From positions 124,001-188,000 of the forward strand of contig NZ_WSJB01000005.1 in assembly GCF_009763255.1 (NCBI RefSeq): a DNA stretch of 64,000 nucleotides, in the 5' to 3' direction. Of the stretch, positions 35,403-43,857 are shown piece after piece. The notes beneath the pieces are model-generated. The model was not told the DNA's origin. It saw only the letters and a list, made by a program, of their open reading frames with translations, and did no database searches. Each line of letters starts with the position of its first letter. Position 1 is the stretch's first letter. The position numbers were made by a program, and so were the translations under genes. The DNA is from Bordetella sp. 02P26C-1. GTDB lineage: Bacteria > Pseudomonadota > Gammaproteobacteria > Burkholderiales > Burkholderiaceae_B.

Positions 35403-37223
35403 TCAGATGATGCCGCGCCGACTCTCCGAGAGTAAGGGAGCACAACCTTGGGCGGGATCGCTTCTTATGTACCTTCTTAAGGCATTCCGCAACCCTGAAT
35501 CTGCTGCATAAAGAACCACACCTTTCTTAGCACGCGTCATGAGAACGTAGTAGATATTTCGAACGGCACGGGCGAATTCATGCCGCTTTTGCTCCTCTGG
35601 CAAGTTGAGCCTGTTCAAAGTCTCCGTGAGCTGCTTGTACTGCTGGGCCGCCGGCCGCACGCGAAGGCCCTTTCCATCCACAAAAGCGAGATCTTCTCCA
35701 ATCAACACGCCCACATAATCGTACTCAAAGCCTTGCACCGTATAGATGGCTCCCACTTCTGCTATCAAACCAAAGCCTCTGTTCCATTCTGCATAGGCTC
35801 CATTGGCATTCCAACGCGCTTTCCAATCGCCGATTTCGATATCGTAGCCTCGACCTGGCGTGCGAAAGGTATTCCAGGGCCAGCAGTATCCGCCGACCAC
35901 ACGACAGGTCGTATTGCCTTGAGCCCGGTTCTTCAGAAACTGCACCATCTCTTCTGGTGAGTCGGCCAGAAGTACCTCATAACGCTCGTTCGACTCTAGT
36001 GTTTCAAGCTCACCATGATTCAGAAAACCATCCACCCACTGTAGGTACTTACCAGCATCCTCGCAACGCAACTGCTTCACTAGAGTTCGCTCGAGAATAT
36101 GCATACCGGCACGGGCAGCCTCGTCCTGGATGTGATGGCTGCGGCATGTCTCGTCGGGATGCAGCCACTGGTTATCGTCTATGAAAAAGACCGCAAGCCG
36201 CTTGTTCCGCAAGAGTCGTTTCAGTCGCTCTTTGGCCAGACGGTGGGCTTCGTCGACTACCAAATACTCCGTCTCTGCAGTTCCGTCAGAATAGAAATCT
36301 AATTGCTCGACACAAGCCTTGATTGCAGCTGACCGGACGTGATACCTGGGATTCTTTCCTCGCTCCATCAAGTGTCTGATCAACAACATTGCAAGCACAG
36401 TTTTCCCTGTACCTACGATGCCATTGATGATGACACATGTTGGCCCCTCAACAGCATCCAAAGTTTCGACTATGTCTTTGAAAATCTCGATCTGCTCTGG
36501 CGATGGATCGAAAAGAGCGCTGCAATTGAGCTTATCGCTAAAGTTGGCAATGAACGAGCTTGAATATCTCAATTTAGGTGCCGTAAGGCGATTCAATCTC
36601 TCACTGGGCATCTGCAGCTTCGCTAATAGTTGGACAACCTCCTCACGACCTATATCGCGGGTTACCAGGAGAGCGTGACGTAGATGGTCTTGAAACTGAG
36701 GGCGTCTAAGAAGGTCGTTCTCGATTTCCCGGTACTCGTGCAGATATGCCACGGCATGTATCTTCGGAGCGAGGTCGCCGTAGTCCAACAACTGCTCAAG
36801 TGCCGTGCTGTACACATTAGCCTGTTCACAAGGGTGGTCAGCACAATATGGTTCGTGCGCATCGACAGTTAACCATCCCATGTCAAAGGTTTCGTTGAGG
36901 GTCACGCTGCCTTGGGACCATTGTTTAAGCTCGATCACGATGATATGCGTCTGGCCCGCCGCATCGTCTCCTACCAGCAAACAATCAGCCCTCCGTGTTC
37001 CCAACGGCATGGGATATTCGATCAGAATATGGCCGTCTATAGACAGAGGTTCCAATAACCTAGCCAAGGCAGGGAGAGACTTTTTCCACGATGCCATCTC
37101 TTGAGGAGAGACACTACCTTGGTCGAAGACCTCTCCAAAGCGCTGAACTAACAGATCAACAAAATCCTGGTTCGTTGCTCGCTTGCAAAAATCTTTGATC
37201 GTGAGGGTTGCCAGAGCTGCCAT
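35403..37223 (-). CDS. PD-(D/E)XK nuclease fused to DUF2075-type helicase
   Basis: A 606-residue two-part protein. Residues about 60-110 show a nuclease-like core: RADCLLVG with Asp80 and IIVIELKQW with Glu98-x-Lys100. From about 240 there is a superfamily 1-like motor of the DUF2075/Schlafen-helicase type: Walker A NGIVGTGKTVLAM (268-276), Walker B EYLVVDEAHRL (about 318-328), FFIDDNQWL, then YTVQGFEYDYVGV and YYVLMTRAKKGV at the C-terminus. It is the last gene of a three-gene operon and starts 5 bp after the EVE-HNH gene. Such fusions are expected to cut or clear foreign nucleic acid. Confidence 0.83.
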   Translation of the reverse strand: MAALATLTIKDFCKRATNQDFVDLLVQRFGEVFDQGSVSPQEMASWKKSLPALARLLEPLSIDGHILIEYPMPLGTRRADCLLVGDDAAGQTHIIVIELKQWSQGSVTLNETFDMGWLTVDAHEPYCADHPCEQANVYSTALEQLLDYGDLAPKIHAVAYLHEYREIENDLLRRPQFQDHLRHALLVTRDIGREEVVQLLAKLQMPSERLNRLTAPKLRYSSSFIANFSDKLNCSALFDPSPEQIEIFKDIVETLDAVEGPTCVIINGIVGTGKTVLAMLLIRHLMERGKNPRYHVRSAAIKACVEQLDFYSDGTAETEYLVVDEAHRLAKERLKRLLRNKRLAVFFIDDNQWLHPDETCRSHHIQDEAARAGMHILERTLVKQLRCEDAGKYLQWVDGFLNHGELETLESNERYEVLLADSPEEMVQFLKNRAQGNTTCRVVGGYCWPWNTFRTPGRGYDIEIGDWKARWNANGAYAEWNRGFGLIAEVGAIYTVQGFEYDYVGVLIGEDLAFVDGKGLRVRPAAQQYKQLTETLNRLNLPEEQKRHEFARAVRNIYYVLMTRAKKGVVLYAADSGLRNALRRYIRSDPAQGCAPLLSESRRGII

Positions 37224-37228
37224 GCTTC

Positions 37229-38224
37229 TTAAAGAACTACGTTGTACTTCAGTGTCAGAGCTTTCAAACTCGGGAACTGGGTCTGGTCAACTGGTAGACG
37301 GATGCTAACTCCCTCGTACTGCTCGTAGATGGTACCAAAGAGCCCCTCATGAAGCTGCACCTTACCTTCCGGCGTAATCTTGAGTTGACCGAGGTCGAAA
37401 AGCGTGTGAATGTCCGCACGCAACAACAGTCCGTTCTGCACAGCGTTGGATTCAGCGCCCAGATAGGGGGCAATATGAGCGGCCTCAAGTACAGCCGCCA
37501 CGTCGCAACCCGTTACTACACATTTGCCAGCATAGGCAATGAGCAAGTCCTGACGAAACTTGGGTTGCCCCTGGCGACGTACGACTTCCCGGATTATCTT
37601 CTTACGACCGTCCGCCATGTCCGTTGGGTCAAAGACAACAGCGGCGTCAGCCTCAACTTTGGCTTGCTCTAGCTCGAGTTCAATATACGATTTCGGAATG
37701 CGGCTACGGAAGACCTGCTGGACGAACTGCTCCAAGGTTCCGTAGGCGCCGAGAATTCCTTTGACCTTATCGTCCGAAATACGGGTGAAACCTCGATAGC
37801 CTCTGTTCAGATAGTTAACGACGGGCTCACTCATCACACCGGCCTCGATGGCGTGAGGCTTGCTCAGCAGATACATCTGCTCCCAAGTATTACCCTCATC
37901 GTCATGCCGCCAGATTCGGCTTGCCAGTTCTGGGGAGATAAACTTGCCGACCACTGAAGAGAGAAACTGGTACTGATTGTCGTACACCGTCAGCACCAGG
38001 TCTCCAGCTTGCATAGACTTCCAGGTGCGCTGATTCACTGGCCCTGGTACAGCTCCCCAGGCGTAAAAGCCATCCTCGCCAGGCAGGATTGACCGATAAT
38101 AGTCCGTCTGCTCTTGCCCCAACGCCTCTTTCATCCAGTCGAAAGGCACAGGATTGAGGATCGAGTCTTTCAGGTGGGCGCGAGCATTCTTATCTCCCGC
38201 CGTAAACACGAAAATCTGACGCAT
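37229..38224 (-). CDS. EVE-like domain / HNH endonuclease (probable modification-dependent nuclease)
   Basis: A 331-residue protein. Residues 1-175 resemble an EVE/PUA-like reader domain (GDLVLTVYDNQYQFLSSVVG, ELASRIWRHDDEGNTWEQMY), a fold that flips out modified bases. Residues 225-280 form an HNH_2 nuclease: CVVTGCDVAAVLEAAHIAPY, with catalytic residues His250, Asn264 and His273 in order. This layout is that of type IV-like restriction enzymes attacking modified DNA. It sits between the MazG gene (3-bp gap) and the nuclease-helicase gene (5-bp gap), so the three should be made together. Confidence 0.82.
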   Translation of the reverse strand: MRQIFVFTAGDKNARAHLKDSILNPVPFDWMKEALGQEQTDYYRSILPGEDGFYAWGAVPGPVNQRTWKSMQAGDLVLTVYDNQYQFLSSVVGKFISPELASRIWRHDDEGNTWEQMYLLSKPHAIEAGVMSEPVVNYLNRGYRGFTRISDDKVKGILGAYGTLEQFVQQVFRSRIPKSYIELELEQAKVEADAAVVFDPTDMADGRKKIIREVVRRQGQPKFRQDLLIAYAGKCVVTGCDVAAVLEAAHIAPYLGAESNAVQNGLLLRADIHTLFDLGQLKITPEGKVQLHEGLFGTIYEQYEGVSIRLPVDQTQFPSLKALTLKYNVVL

Positions 38225-38227
38225 GGC

Positions 38228-38605
38228 TCAATAGTCAGAATACTTATCAGAGCGCCCTTTCACCACGTCGGCCGGGTACTTCAGATCGTTGAGCTTGAGC
38301 TTTTCCTCGGCTGCCTTCAGTGGGTCTATGCCCGTGACGGAACAAAAGCGCATCAGGTAGATGAACACGTCGGCGACTTCATGAGCGACAGCCTCTTTCT
38401 TCTGGTCCGAGAACGCCGAAAAGCCTTCAGCGCCATCTTGCCATTGGAAAATCTCCATCAACTCAGAGACTTCCACGCTCATGGCCATGCTCAGATTCTT
38501 GGGGGTGTGATATTTGCCCCAATTCCTAACCTCTGAAAACAGGTCTATCCTTTTGCGTAGCGCAATAAGTTGATCTGTCTCAGTCTGGGAAACGTTATTA
38601 CTCAT
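38228..38605 (-). CDS. MazG-like nucleotide pyrophosphohydrolase
   Basis: A 125-residue all-helical dNTP/NTP pyrophosphohydrolase of the MazG/dCTPase group. The Mg-binding EExxE...ExxD-type motifs are visible as EVSELMEIFQW (about residues 45-55) and HEVADVFIYLMRFC (about 74-87). The family hydrolyses nucleoside triphosphates, including modified ones. It is the first gene of the operon with the EVE-HNH and nuclease-helicase genes. One plausible but speculative role is removing phage-modified nucleotides or starving phage replication. Confidence 0.88.
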   Translation of the reverse strand: MSNNVSQTETDQLIALRKRIDLFSEVRNWGKYHTPKNLSMAMSVEVSELMEIFQWQDGAEGFSAFSDQKKEAVAHEVADVFIYLMRFCSVTGIDPLKAAEEKLKLNDLKYPADVVKGRSDKYSDY

Positions 38606-38992
38606 CTCTAATCCTATACGTCAACTCTATAAGGCCAAATACTTTCAATAATAACGTGTGATGTTTCCAGTTCAGAGGGGCCATGACACGTATGACTGCG
38701 GGTATTTCCGCCCAACGCCGATGAGCTGACGACTCGCCATACATTGGCCTCAAGCTCGGCTTAGGATCAGGACTCTTGGGGCCGTAGCCTTACTCCCGAG
38801 TTTCCTCCGGCCGGATTGAAGAACTCAGATCAGCACAGCCTCTTTAGGGAGTACCGAAATGACTCTTCTGCAGCCATCAGTCGGCATAATTTGCGGAGAG
38901 AGTAGGACTATTTTGCATCTTGCTCTAGGGCCAGAGTTAAAAAACAATTATACTTATTGCAATATAAAGTTACTCTCAATGAAGAGGATCTC
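38606..38992. other. 387-bp divergent intergenic region between two defence-like operons
   Basis: No credible gene on either strand. The left edge should hold the promoter of the MazG operon (reading left) and the right edge that of the rightward genes. The last 60 bp are A+T-rich, with TATACTTATTGCAATATAAAG before a GAGG ribosome-binding-like site at 38984. I saw no clear repeat or operator in the middle. Confidence 0.4.
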
Positions 38993-39235
38993 ATGGCTGA
39001 CAACGATGAGCACGAACTGAGACTACATAAACTTTATCTGATACTGAGCGCAGTTGATGACACATATCCCGGTGCTTCATCAATGGCGAGATAAGCTTAG
39101 ACGACTTTTTCGACCGCGATGTGATGCTGCGAGGCGCTCAAGGCGTGCCAATACGAAGAAGTTGAAGTGCTTGGTCCTAGTACAGGAGAGGCCGTTGCTG
39201 TTTTCTTTGTTGCACCGATCACAGGGACAATTTGC
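38993..39235 (+). pseudogene. Possible decayed small gene before the nuclease-like gene
   Basis: An ATG at 38993 behind AGAGGATC opens a good-looking N-terminus (MADNDEHELRLHKLYLILSA) that ends at a TAA after 33 residues. Protein-like sequence then continues in another frame (EISLDDFFDRDVMLRG, about 39088-39140) and returns to the first frame (CQYEEVEVLGPSTGEAVAVF, about 39146-39205). This looks like one short gene with two frame changes. I do not recognise it. Confidence 0.3.
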
Positions 39236-40678
39236 ATGACTACGGATGAACCAATTACGCTCTCGATGGCCTGGGGCATTGATCAGGACGTCATCAAAAA
39301 AGTCGGTGCAATAGACGTCACACTCAACTGTGATACGAACCTATTCATCGACCCACTCCTTTTGGCCGAATCAACAAACAAAGATTTTCGTGAATGCGCG
39401 AGTGCGGCATATGAGAGTCGATTTCATCAGCTGATCGAACTTCTAACAGCCTCAACAGCGATCAATGACGCGGCGTGGCGCGCCGCAAAGAAAAGAATCT
39501 CGTTCCACGAAATCGGCTACACCCACCTCGGCTACTCAGCAGGCACCAGCGGTTCCGGATTCGGCGACAAACTGGCGGAGAGCTTAATCTCTACTGCCAA
39601 GGAGGTTGTTAGCTTAGGTGTTAATAATCCGAATCTCTTCGTTGCTCTTGCATTGTTCGAGGACAGCGTTGGTGCTGATCGAATTAGCGATATGACTACC
39701 AATATCATCATTGAATGTCTTGCGCGATTTACGACCTCAACATGCACTCACATCAAAATAGATACGAAGTCTTTTGACATCAAGGGTAACAGCTATGATC
39801 TTCCACCCAATCCACTGAAACCGACGGAACCAATTCTCCTAGTTCCTGCTGACATTGTTAGAGACCTGCCTATCGCATCTGATTGGAGCTCTGTAAGCGC
39901 GGCAGCCCGAGAAACCGAGGATTTACGGGAACGGGTAAACGCTCATATTGGTGAAATATGGAAGGCAAAGACCCGGCGCGATAAAGAAGAAGTCCTAAGA
40001 AATGCCCTGCGAAGTAAAAAATCTTTCGATACTCTATTGGAGCTTATTCAATATGCTGCTGATGAGCCCTATGACATAGCGAACGATCATCGTGGCGAAA
40101 TATACCCGGCAGACATTCGCAGGAACATATCTAGAATCCAACCACTTGATCTACACAAGTACTCAGGTAGAAAACTGGATCTTGCCGAGGTAGACGAAGT
40201 CGTCGTAGCAATAATTGCACAATTTAAGAACCTGATAGAGGACCGTGGACTCTGGAAAGAGTTGTGGGATGATAAGCAAAAGAATGCACGCCTTGAAAAG
40301 GCTATGCAGCGCCTCTTGTACGCAGTTGCACTGTCCTATTGTGACGCAAATGACCTTGATATTTCGCCAGAGTCTGACGGCGGTGCCGGTCCGGTTGATT
40401 TCAAAGTATCCAATGGTGCAAACTCAAAAGTACTTCTAGAGTTAAAGCGCTCTACAAACTCCAAGCTTGTAGATGGATACACTAAACAAGTGAACGCCTA
40501 TCGAGCTGCCGAAGGCGCAATTCAAGCACATTATGTCGTAATTGATATTGGGGGGCTTACACCCATAAAAATGAAAGGATTGAGCGACGCTCGATCTACC
40601 GCCATCAAAGCAGGCCTTAATCCGTCGGAGATTGTAATAATCGATGGGAATATTCAAAGGTCGGCAAGCAAACGGTAG
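39236..40678 (+). CDS. Unknown protein with a C-terminal PD-(D/E)XK nuclease-like motif
   Basis: A 480-residue protein. The ATG at 39236 with AGGGA upstream gives MTTDEPITLSMAWGIDQDVI; an in-frame GTG further up would belong to the decayed gene. The N-terminal 350 residues match no family I know. Near the end, GAGPVDFKV (Asp about 388), VLLELKRS (Glu-x-Lys about 401-403) and GYTKQVNAY form the order D ... ExK ... Q expected of restriction-endonuclease-fold proteins. A nuclease role in defence is inferred from that motif and the location. The DUF4062 gene follows after 79 bp. Confidence 0.6.
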   Translation: MTTDEPITLSMAWGIDQDVIKKVGAIDVTLNCDTNLFIDPLLLAESTNKDFRECASAAYESRFHQLIELLTASTAINDAAWRAAKKRISFHEIGYTHLGYSAGTSGSGFGDKLAESLISTAKEVVSLGVNNPNLFVALALFEDSVGADRISDMTTNIIIECLARFTTSTCTHIKIDTKSFDIKGNSYDLPPNPLKPTEPILLVPADIVRDLPIASDWSSVSAAARETEDLRERVNAHIGEIWKAKTRRDKEEVLRNALRSKKSFDTLLELIQYAADEPYDIANDHRGEIYPADIRRNISRIQPLDLHKYSGRKLDLAEVDEVVVAIIAQFKNLIEDRGLWKELWDDKQKNARLEKAMQRLLYAVALSYCDANDLDISPESDGGAGPVDFKVSNGANSKVLLELKRSTNSKLVDGYTKQVNAYRAAEGAIQAHYVVIDIGGLTPIKMKGLSDARSTAIKAGLNPSEIVIIDGNIQRSASKR

Positions 40679-40757
40679 CACAAGTTTTTTATATAGCGTT
40701 CGATTAGAAACTTCACGCAGCAATAACTACAGATAAGAAAAGATAGGTGGAAGAAGC

Positions 40758-41564
40758 ATGCCATATTCAGCAACTGTGTTTAATATCCTAATCGCATCAC
40801 CTTCGGATGTGCCTGACGAGCGTCAAGCTATAGCAGAAAGCTTGCACGAGTGGAACGCGCTTCATTCTGAAAGTACGGGAAAAGTACTCCTGCCAGTGAT
40901 GTGGGAATCTCACAGCGCGCCGAGCATGGGAAATCGCCCACAAGGAATAATTAACGAACAGGTAGTAAAGTCATGCGACATGCTTATCGGAGCATTTTGG
41001 ACTCGTCTCGGCTCTCCTACTGGAGTCGAGGACAGCGGAACAGTTGAGGAAATAAAATGGTTTCTCAAGCAGAAAAAGCCTGTAATGCTCTACTACTCAG
41101 ATGCACCAGTTCAACCGAGCAAGATAGATAAAACCCAGCTCGACAAGCTCGAGAATTTCAAGAAAAGCATTCGTAATCAGGGCATACAAGAAGAATACTC
41201 TTCGATCGAGCAATTAAAAACAAAGCTTTCACGTCACCTCACCATCGTTACCAGAGGAATTTCGGTGGGAACGGTGGTAACTGCCTCAGTGGTTAGAGAA
41301 GCCAAAGAATCGACGAAACTGGCAGCCGCTTCTCCACTAAAGACAGAGCGGAGCAATGCCAGCGGCGCTACTGCCTCACTGGAAGATTACACGGACAAGT
41401 CATTCGTAGTCCGAGGCGATACCAAGCTATTAAAAGAAGAGCTAAAAGAACTAGGTGGCAAGTGGATTAAAACTCGCGAAGGAAGTTACGCCTGGAATTT
41501 TTCTAAGAAAAAGCTTGAGGCCGTAGCTGAACTACTTAGCGTCCAACCAATACTAGCCGATTAA
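40758..41564 (+). CDS. DUF4062 (TIR-like) protein with an extra C-terminal domain
   Basis: A 268-residue protein. Residues 5-120 fit DUF4062: FNILIASPSDVPDERQAIAE, SCDMLIGAFWTRLGSPTG and TVEEIKWFLKQKKPVMLYY. This is a TIR/NTPase-associated Rossmann-like fold found at the head of many defence and signalling ATPases, but here without an ATPase. A linker leads to a compact C-terminal module (DKSFVVRGDTKLLKEELKEL then GGKWIKTREGSYAWNFSKK) resembling a small domain seen in viral and bacterial DNA-processing proteins. A sensor or effector role is possible. The next gene, 45 bp on, encodes a membrane protein. Confidence 0.72.
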   Translation: MPYSATVFNILIASPSDVPDERQAIAESLHEWNALHSESTGKVLLPVMWESHSAPSMGNRPQGIINEQVVKSCDMLIGAFWTRLGSPTGVEDSGTVEEIKWFLKQKKPVMLYYSDAPVQPSKIDKTQLDKLENFKKSIRNQGIQEEYSSIEQLKTKLSRHLTIVTRGISVGTVVTASVVREAKESTKLAAASPLKTERSNASGATASLEDYTDKSFVVRGDTKLLKEELKELGGKWIKTREGSYAWNFSKKKLEAVAELLSVQPILAD

Positions 41565-41609
41565 CCTTTCTACCTTCTCCAGTCCTCCATTTCTAAGTAG
41601 TTGTGGTCC

Positions 41610-43229
41610 ATGAATCCCGTCGGAATCGACACTAGCGCACTGCTAACCATGCTGGGCTTAATCGCTGCGGTATGGGCGGTCGTGCCAAACACCGCGAGGC
41701 TCAGCTTTCGATTGAGTTTGCATTGGTTCGATTGGCTGGTCATCTGGTCCGCATTACTCATCATCCACGCCTTGTTCTTCGAGCCCGTGCTGACAGCGCT
41801 AGGATTTCCTATCCTCGGGCCATGGCTGTGGGGCTTCGACAAAGGCGCTACTCAGTATCTACTGTTCCTCGCCCTCGCCGCCTATGTTTATTTTCGAGCA
41901 AACAGGACTAAACTCAAACGCTGGAATCTCGAACTATTCGATGATCTCACCACGTCTCTATTGCACGCAGGGAGACTCGAGGACCTTGCGGAGTTATTAC
42001 ATCGCCATCTCGACTCCGCACTAGAAATCGCCTCATCAAACAGCGTGCGCAGTCGTTTTGCAGATTGTATTCGTCCGCAGTCTCCTCGTTATCAAGTTTC
42101 GTACCAAAACGGGGCCTTTGTTCGGATAGAAGATAAGCCCAGCAGCGGCGTGCTGTGTAAATGGTTGGAGTTTCGTAGATGGGCAGCAGACCTAATTAGC
42201 CCGTCTCTGTGGTCGCAGCACCGCGCCAAGATTATTTTAAGGCGACTGCTTTCGTCACGCGAACTTACTACACATCTTGCCATCGCACGCCCCTACTTCT
42301 GCATGAAAGTAATGGAATGCGCAACGCTCATGGAAGAGAGCTTTCAACACGAATTCTTTGACGCATTATTAGCTAATGGGTCCAGCATCCTCTACCACGA
42401 GCTCAAGAACAGTCACAACTTCGGTAAGGGGGGACACCGCTTGGCGCTTCCTGAAGAAAACCGCCTATTGCGGTTTTACTGTTGCGATATCAGGGTGGCC
42501 GCTCGTCTGGGAGTTTACCAATCTGTTGGCGAAGCTGTTCTTGCGAGAATTGACACAGACGAAACTCTTCATAAGAAGCTAAATGGACGTCTGTTGACAT
42601 TTCAACAGGTCGGGAAGTACCGCGACCCTGTATATGCGGGCATCTGGTTCTTTAGAATTATGGTGCTGGAAGGACTACATCAGCGTGCATCCGATCACTT
42701 GTGGCTTCACTACATGCCACATATTGCCAGCCGTCTAGTTGACCGTGCTCGCGAAGTTCGGCCAGACGATGAAAACCATGAATTTCCCACTCCACTGGCC
42801 TACTTGTTGTACGAAGTTGTTTCCGCTACTGCGGTATGGATCATAGACGCCGAAACCCTAACAAAATCTGGTGATCGACTGACTCCTGATCAACTAGAGG
42901 GAGATCATATATACATTGCCTTCGAGGCTGCGGAAGCCATTGGCCGTGTCATCCATCCGATCATAACGTCGTCTTGTGTAAGCCATCGAGTCAAGCAAGC
43001 CTTGCTTTACGTGGTACTCACAACGTTGCGTAACATTGACCAACACGAGCATTTGGCCTCCCTAAGCCAAGTGATGCGAACGCACCTTATTGAACCCTAT
43101 GGCACCAAGGAGCAACCTCCATATCTCGCGGCCTTACAGCAATGCTTCAACGAGCAAGACCCGGTACTTCGCGCCCGACTACGCTCCTTCCATGAGGAGC
43201 TCTCAGCCGCTCTCGAGGGTAACCACTAA
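41610..43229 (+). CDS. Unknown membrane protein with a large cytoplasmic helical domain
   Basis: A 539-residue protein from the ATG at 41610 (an in-frame TTG lies three codons earlier). There are three N-terminal transmembrane segments (about residues 9-26, 42-62 and 79-98). A roughly 440-residue soluble, alpha-helical region follows, rich in Leu, His and Arg, with no recognised motif. It is the last gene of the rightward group and of the island. A membrane effector for the DUF4062 or nuclease-like proteins is an attractive guess, no more. Confidence 0.6.
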   Translation: MNPVGIDTSALLTMLGLIAAVWAVVPNTARLSFRLSLHWFDWLVIWSALLIIHALFFEPVLTALGFPILGPWLWGFDKGATQYLLFLALAAYVYFRANRTKLKRWNLELFDDLTTSLLHAGRLEDLAELLHRHLDSALEIASSNSVRSRFADCIRPQSPRYQVSYQNGAFVRIEDKPSSGVLCKWLEFRRWAADLISPSLWSQHRAKIILRRLLSSRELTTHLAIARPYFCMKVMECATLMEESFQHEFFDALLANGSSILYHELKNSHNFGKGGHRLALPEENRLLRFYCCDIRVAARLGVYQSVGEAVLARIDTDETLHKKLNGRLLTFQQVGKYRDPVYAGIWFFRIMVLEGLHQRASDHLWLHYMPHIASRLVDRAREVRPDDENHEFPTPLAYLLYEVVSATAVWIIDAETLTKSGDRLTPDQLEGDHIYIAFEAAEAIGRVIHPIITSSCVSHRVKQALLYVVLTTLRNIDQHEHLASLSQVMRTHLIEPYGTKEQPPYLAALQQCFNEQDPVLRARLRSFHEELSAALEGNH

Positions 43230-43401
43230 GTACGCTCTTTACACACAGATTTAGACTAGCAAGAATTCAGTTTTCATACGTGCTATGACGCCATTGATGC
43301 ATAACTGAATCATGGCCAATGTCCATATTTGAATGTGCTGACAGCCAATATATCGCCCACAAGTTAATAGCGGCCCTCGTATAAAAGCCGACGGTTATAG
43401 C

Positions 43402-43436
43402 GCTGTACCGAAATTTCGGTACAGCTCAGGTACAGT
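43402..43436. promoter_or_regulatory. 24-bp perfect palindrome and AGGTACAGT site near the right end
   Basis: 43402-43425 is a perfect 24-bp palindrome whose halves are GCTGTACCGAAA and its complement. AGGTACAGT follows at 43428-43436. The word GGTACAG is thus present three times, and also twice at the left end (18093-18112). Together they are candidate arm-type sites for the integrase or its excision factor, about 120-155 bp inside attR. Confidence 0.5.
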
Positions 43437-43555
43437 GATCAGTTCTTATCAATTCAGTTAAAATACGCTAACCTGCTGATTCTAAAATAATTTCAGCTGT
43501 TTATACTTACACTCACCTTCGTCCCATTTCCCTAGACAAACACCTTCGCAAGCCA

Positions 43556-43609
43556 ACTCAAAATCCCCCGCCGCAAGGCGTGCCGGTTCGATTCCGGCCC
43601 CGGGCACCA
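43556..43609 (+). repeat. attR: second copy of the 54-bp tRNA-Leu 3' end
   Basis: Identical over 54 bp to 17955-18008 in the same orientation. It contains the tRNA 3' half through CCA but no 5' half, so it is not a functional tRNA. It defines the right end of the island. Confidence 0.95.
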
Positions 43610-43620
43610 CTTAAAAATCC

Positions 43621-43857
43621 CTAGTATTTGTCGATGGCTTGGTGGCCTATGCTTGTACGCGAGACGTCGGGCGGGCATTCCGCATGTCCCGGGATATCCA
43701 GGCGGGCATGGTGATCCTGAACTCCGGGTCGGTCGGCACGGCGTCAGTGCCGTTCGGTGGCGTCAAGCAATCCGGCTATGGGCGCGAAGGCAGCTTCTAC
43801 GGCATCGAGGAATACGTCGAAGTGAAGTACGTGCTGATGGGCGGGCTGGACCGCTGA
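43621..43857 (+). pseudogene. C-terminal fragment of an aldehyde dehydrogenase (succinate-semialdehyde dehydrogenase-like)
   Basis: About 73 residues (LVAYACTRDVGRAFRMSRDI, VPFGGVKQSGYGREGSFYGI, EEYVEVKYVLMGGLDR) match the last sixth of NAD(P)-dependent aldehyde dehydrogenases of the GabD type. The catalytic Cys and Glu and the NAD-binding domain are missing. Homology begins only about 30 bp after attR. The remaining gene was lost before or during island insertion, perhaps by an earlier element in the same tRNA. Confidence 0.85.

Larger units (their letters stand above)
18009..43609. mobile_element. Genomic island (mobilizable, plasmid-derived) in tRNA-Leu
   Basis: A 25.6-kb element between two copies of a 54-bp repeat, with a tyrosine integrase directly after attL. 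Its content is unlike the flanks: lower GC, a MobF mobilization module with oriT, solitary VirB6 and EexN, plasmid-type DNA-binding genes, and several probable defence genes. There is no coupling protein, no VirB4 and no complete T4SS. It therefore fits an integrative mobilizable element that relies on a helper, or a plasmid captured by an integrase and now decaying. No transposase was seen inside. Confidence 0.93.

Noticed and set aside
43556-43609. A second tRNA-Leu gene
   Set aside because: Only the 3' 54 bp are present; the D arm and 5' acceptor strand are missing. It is the attR copy.
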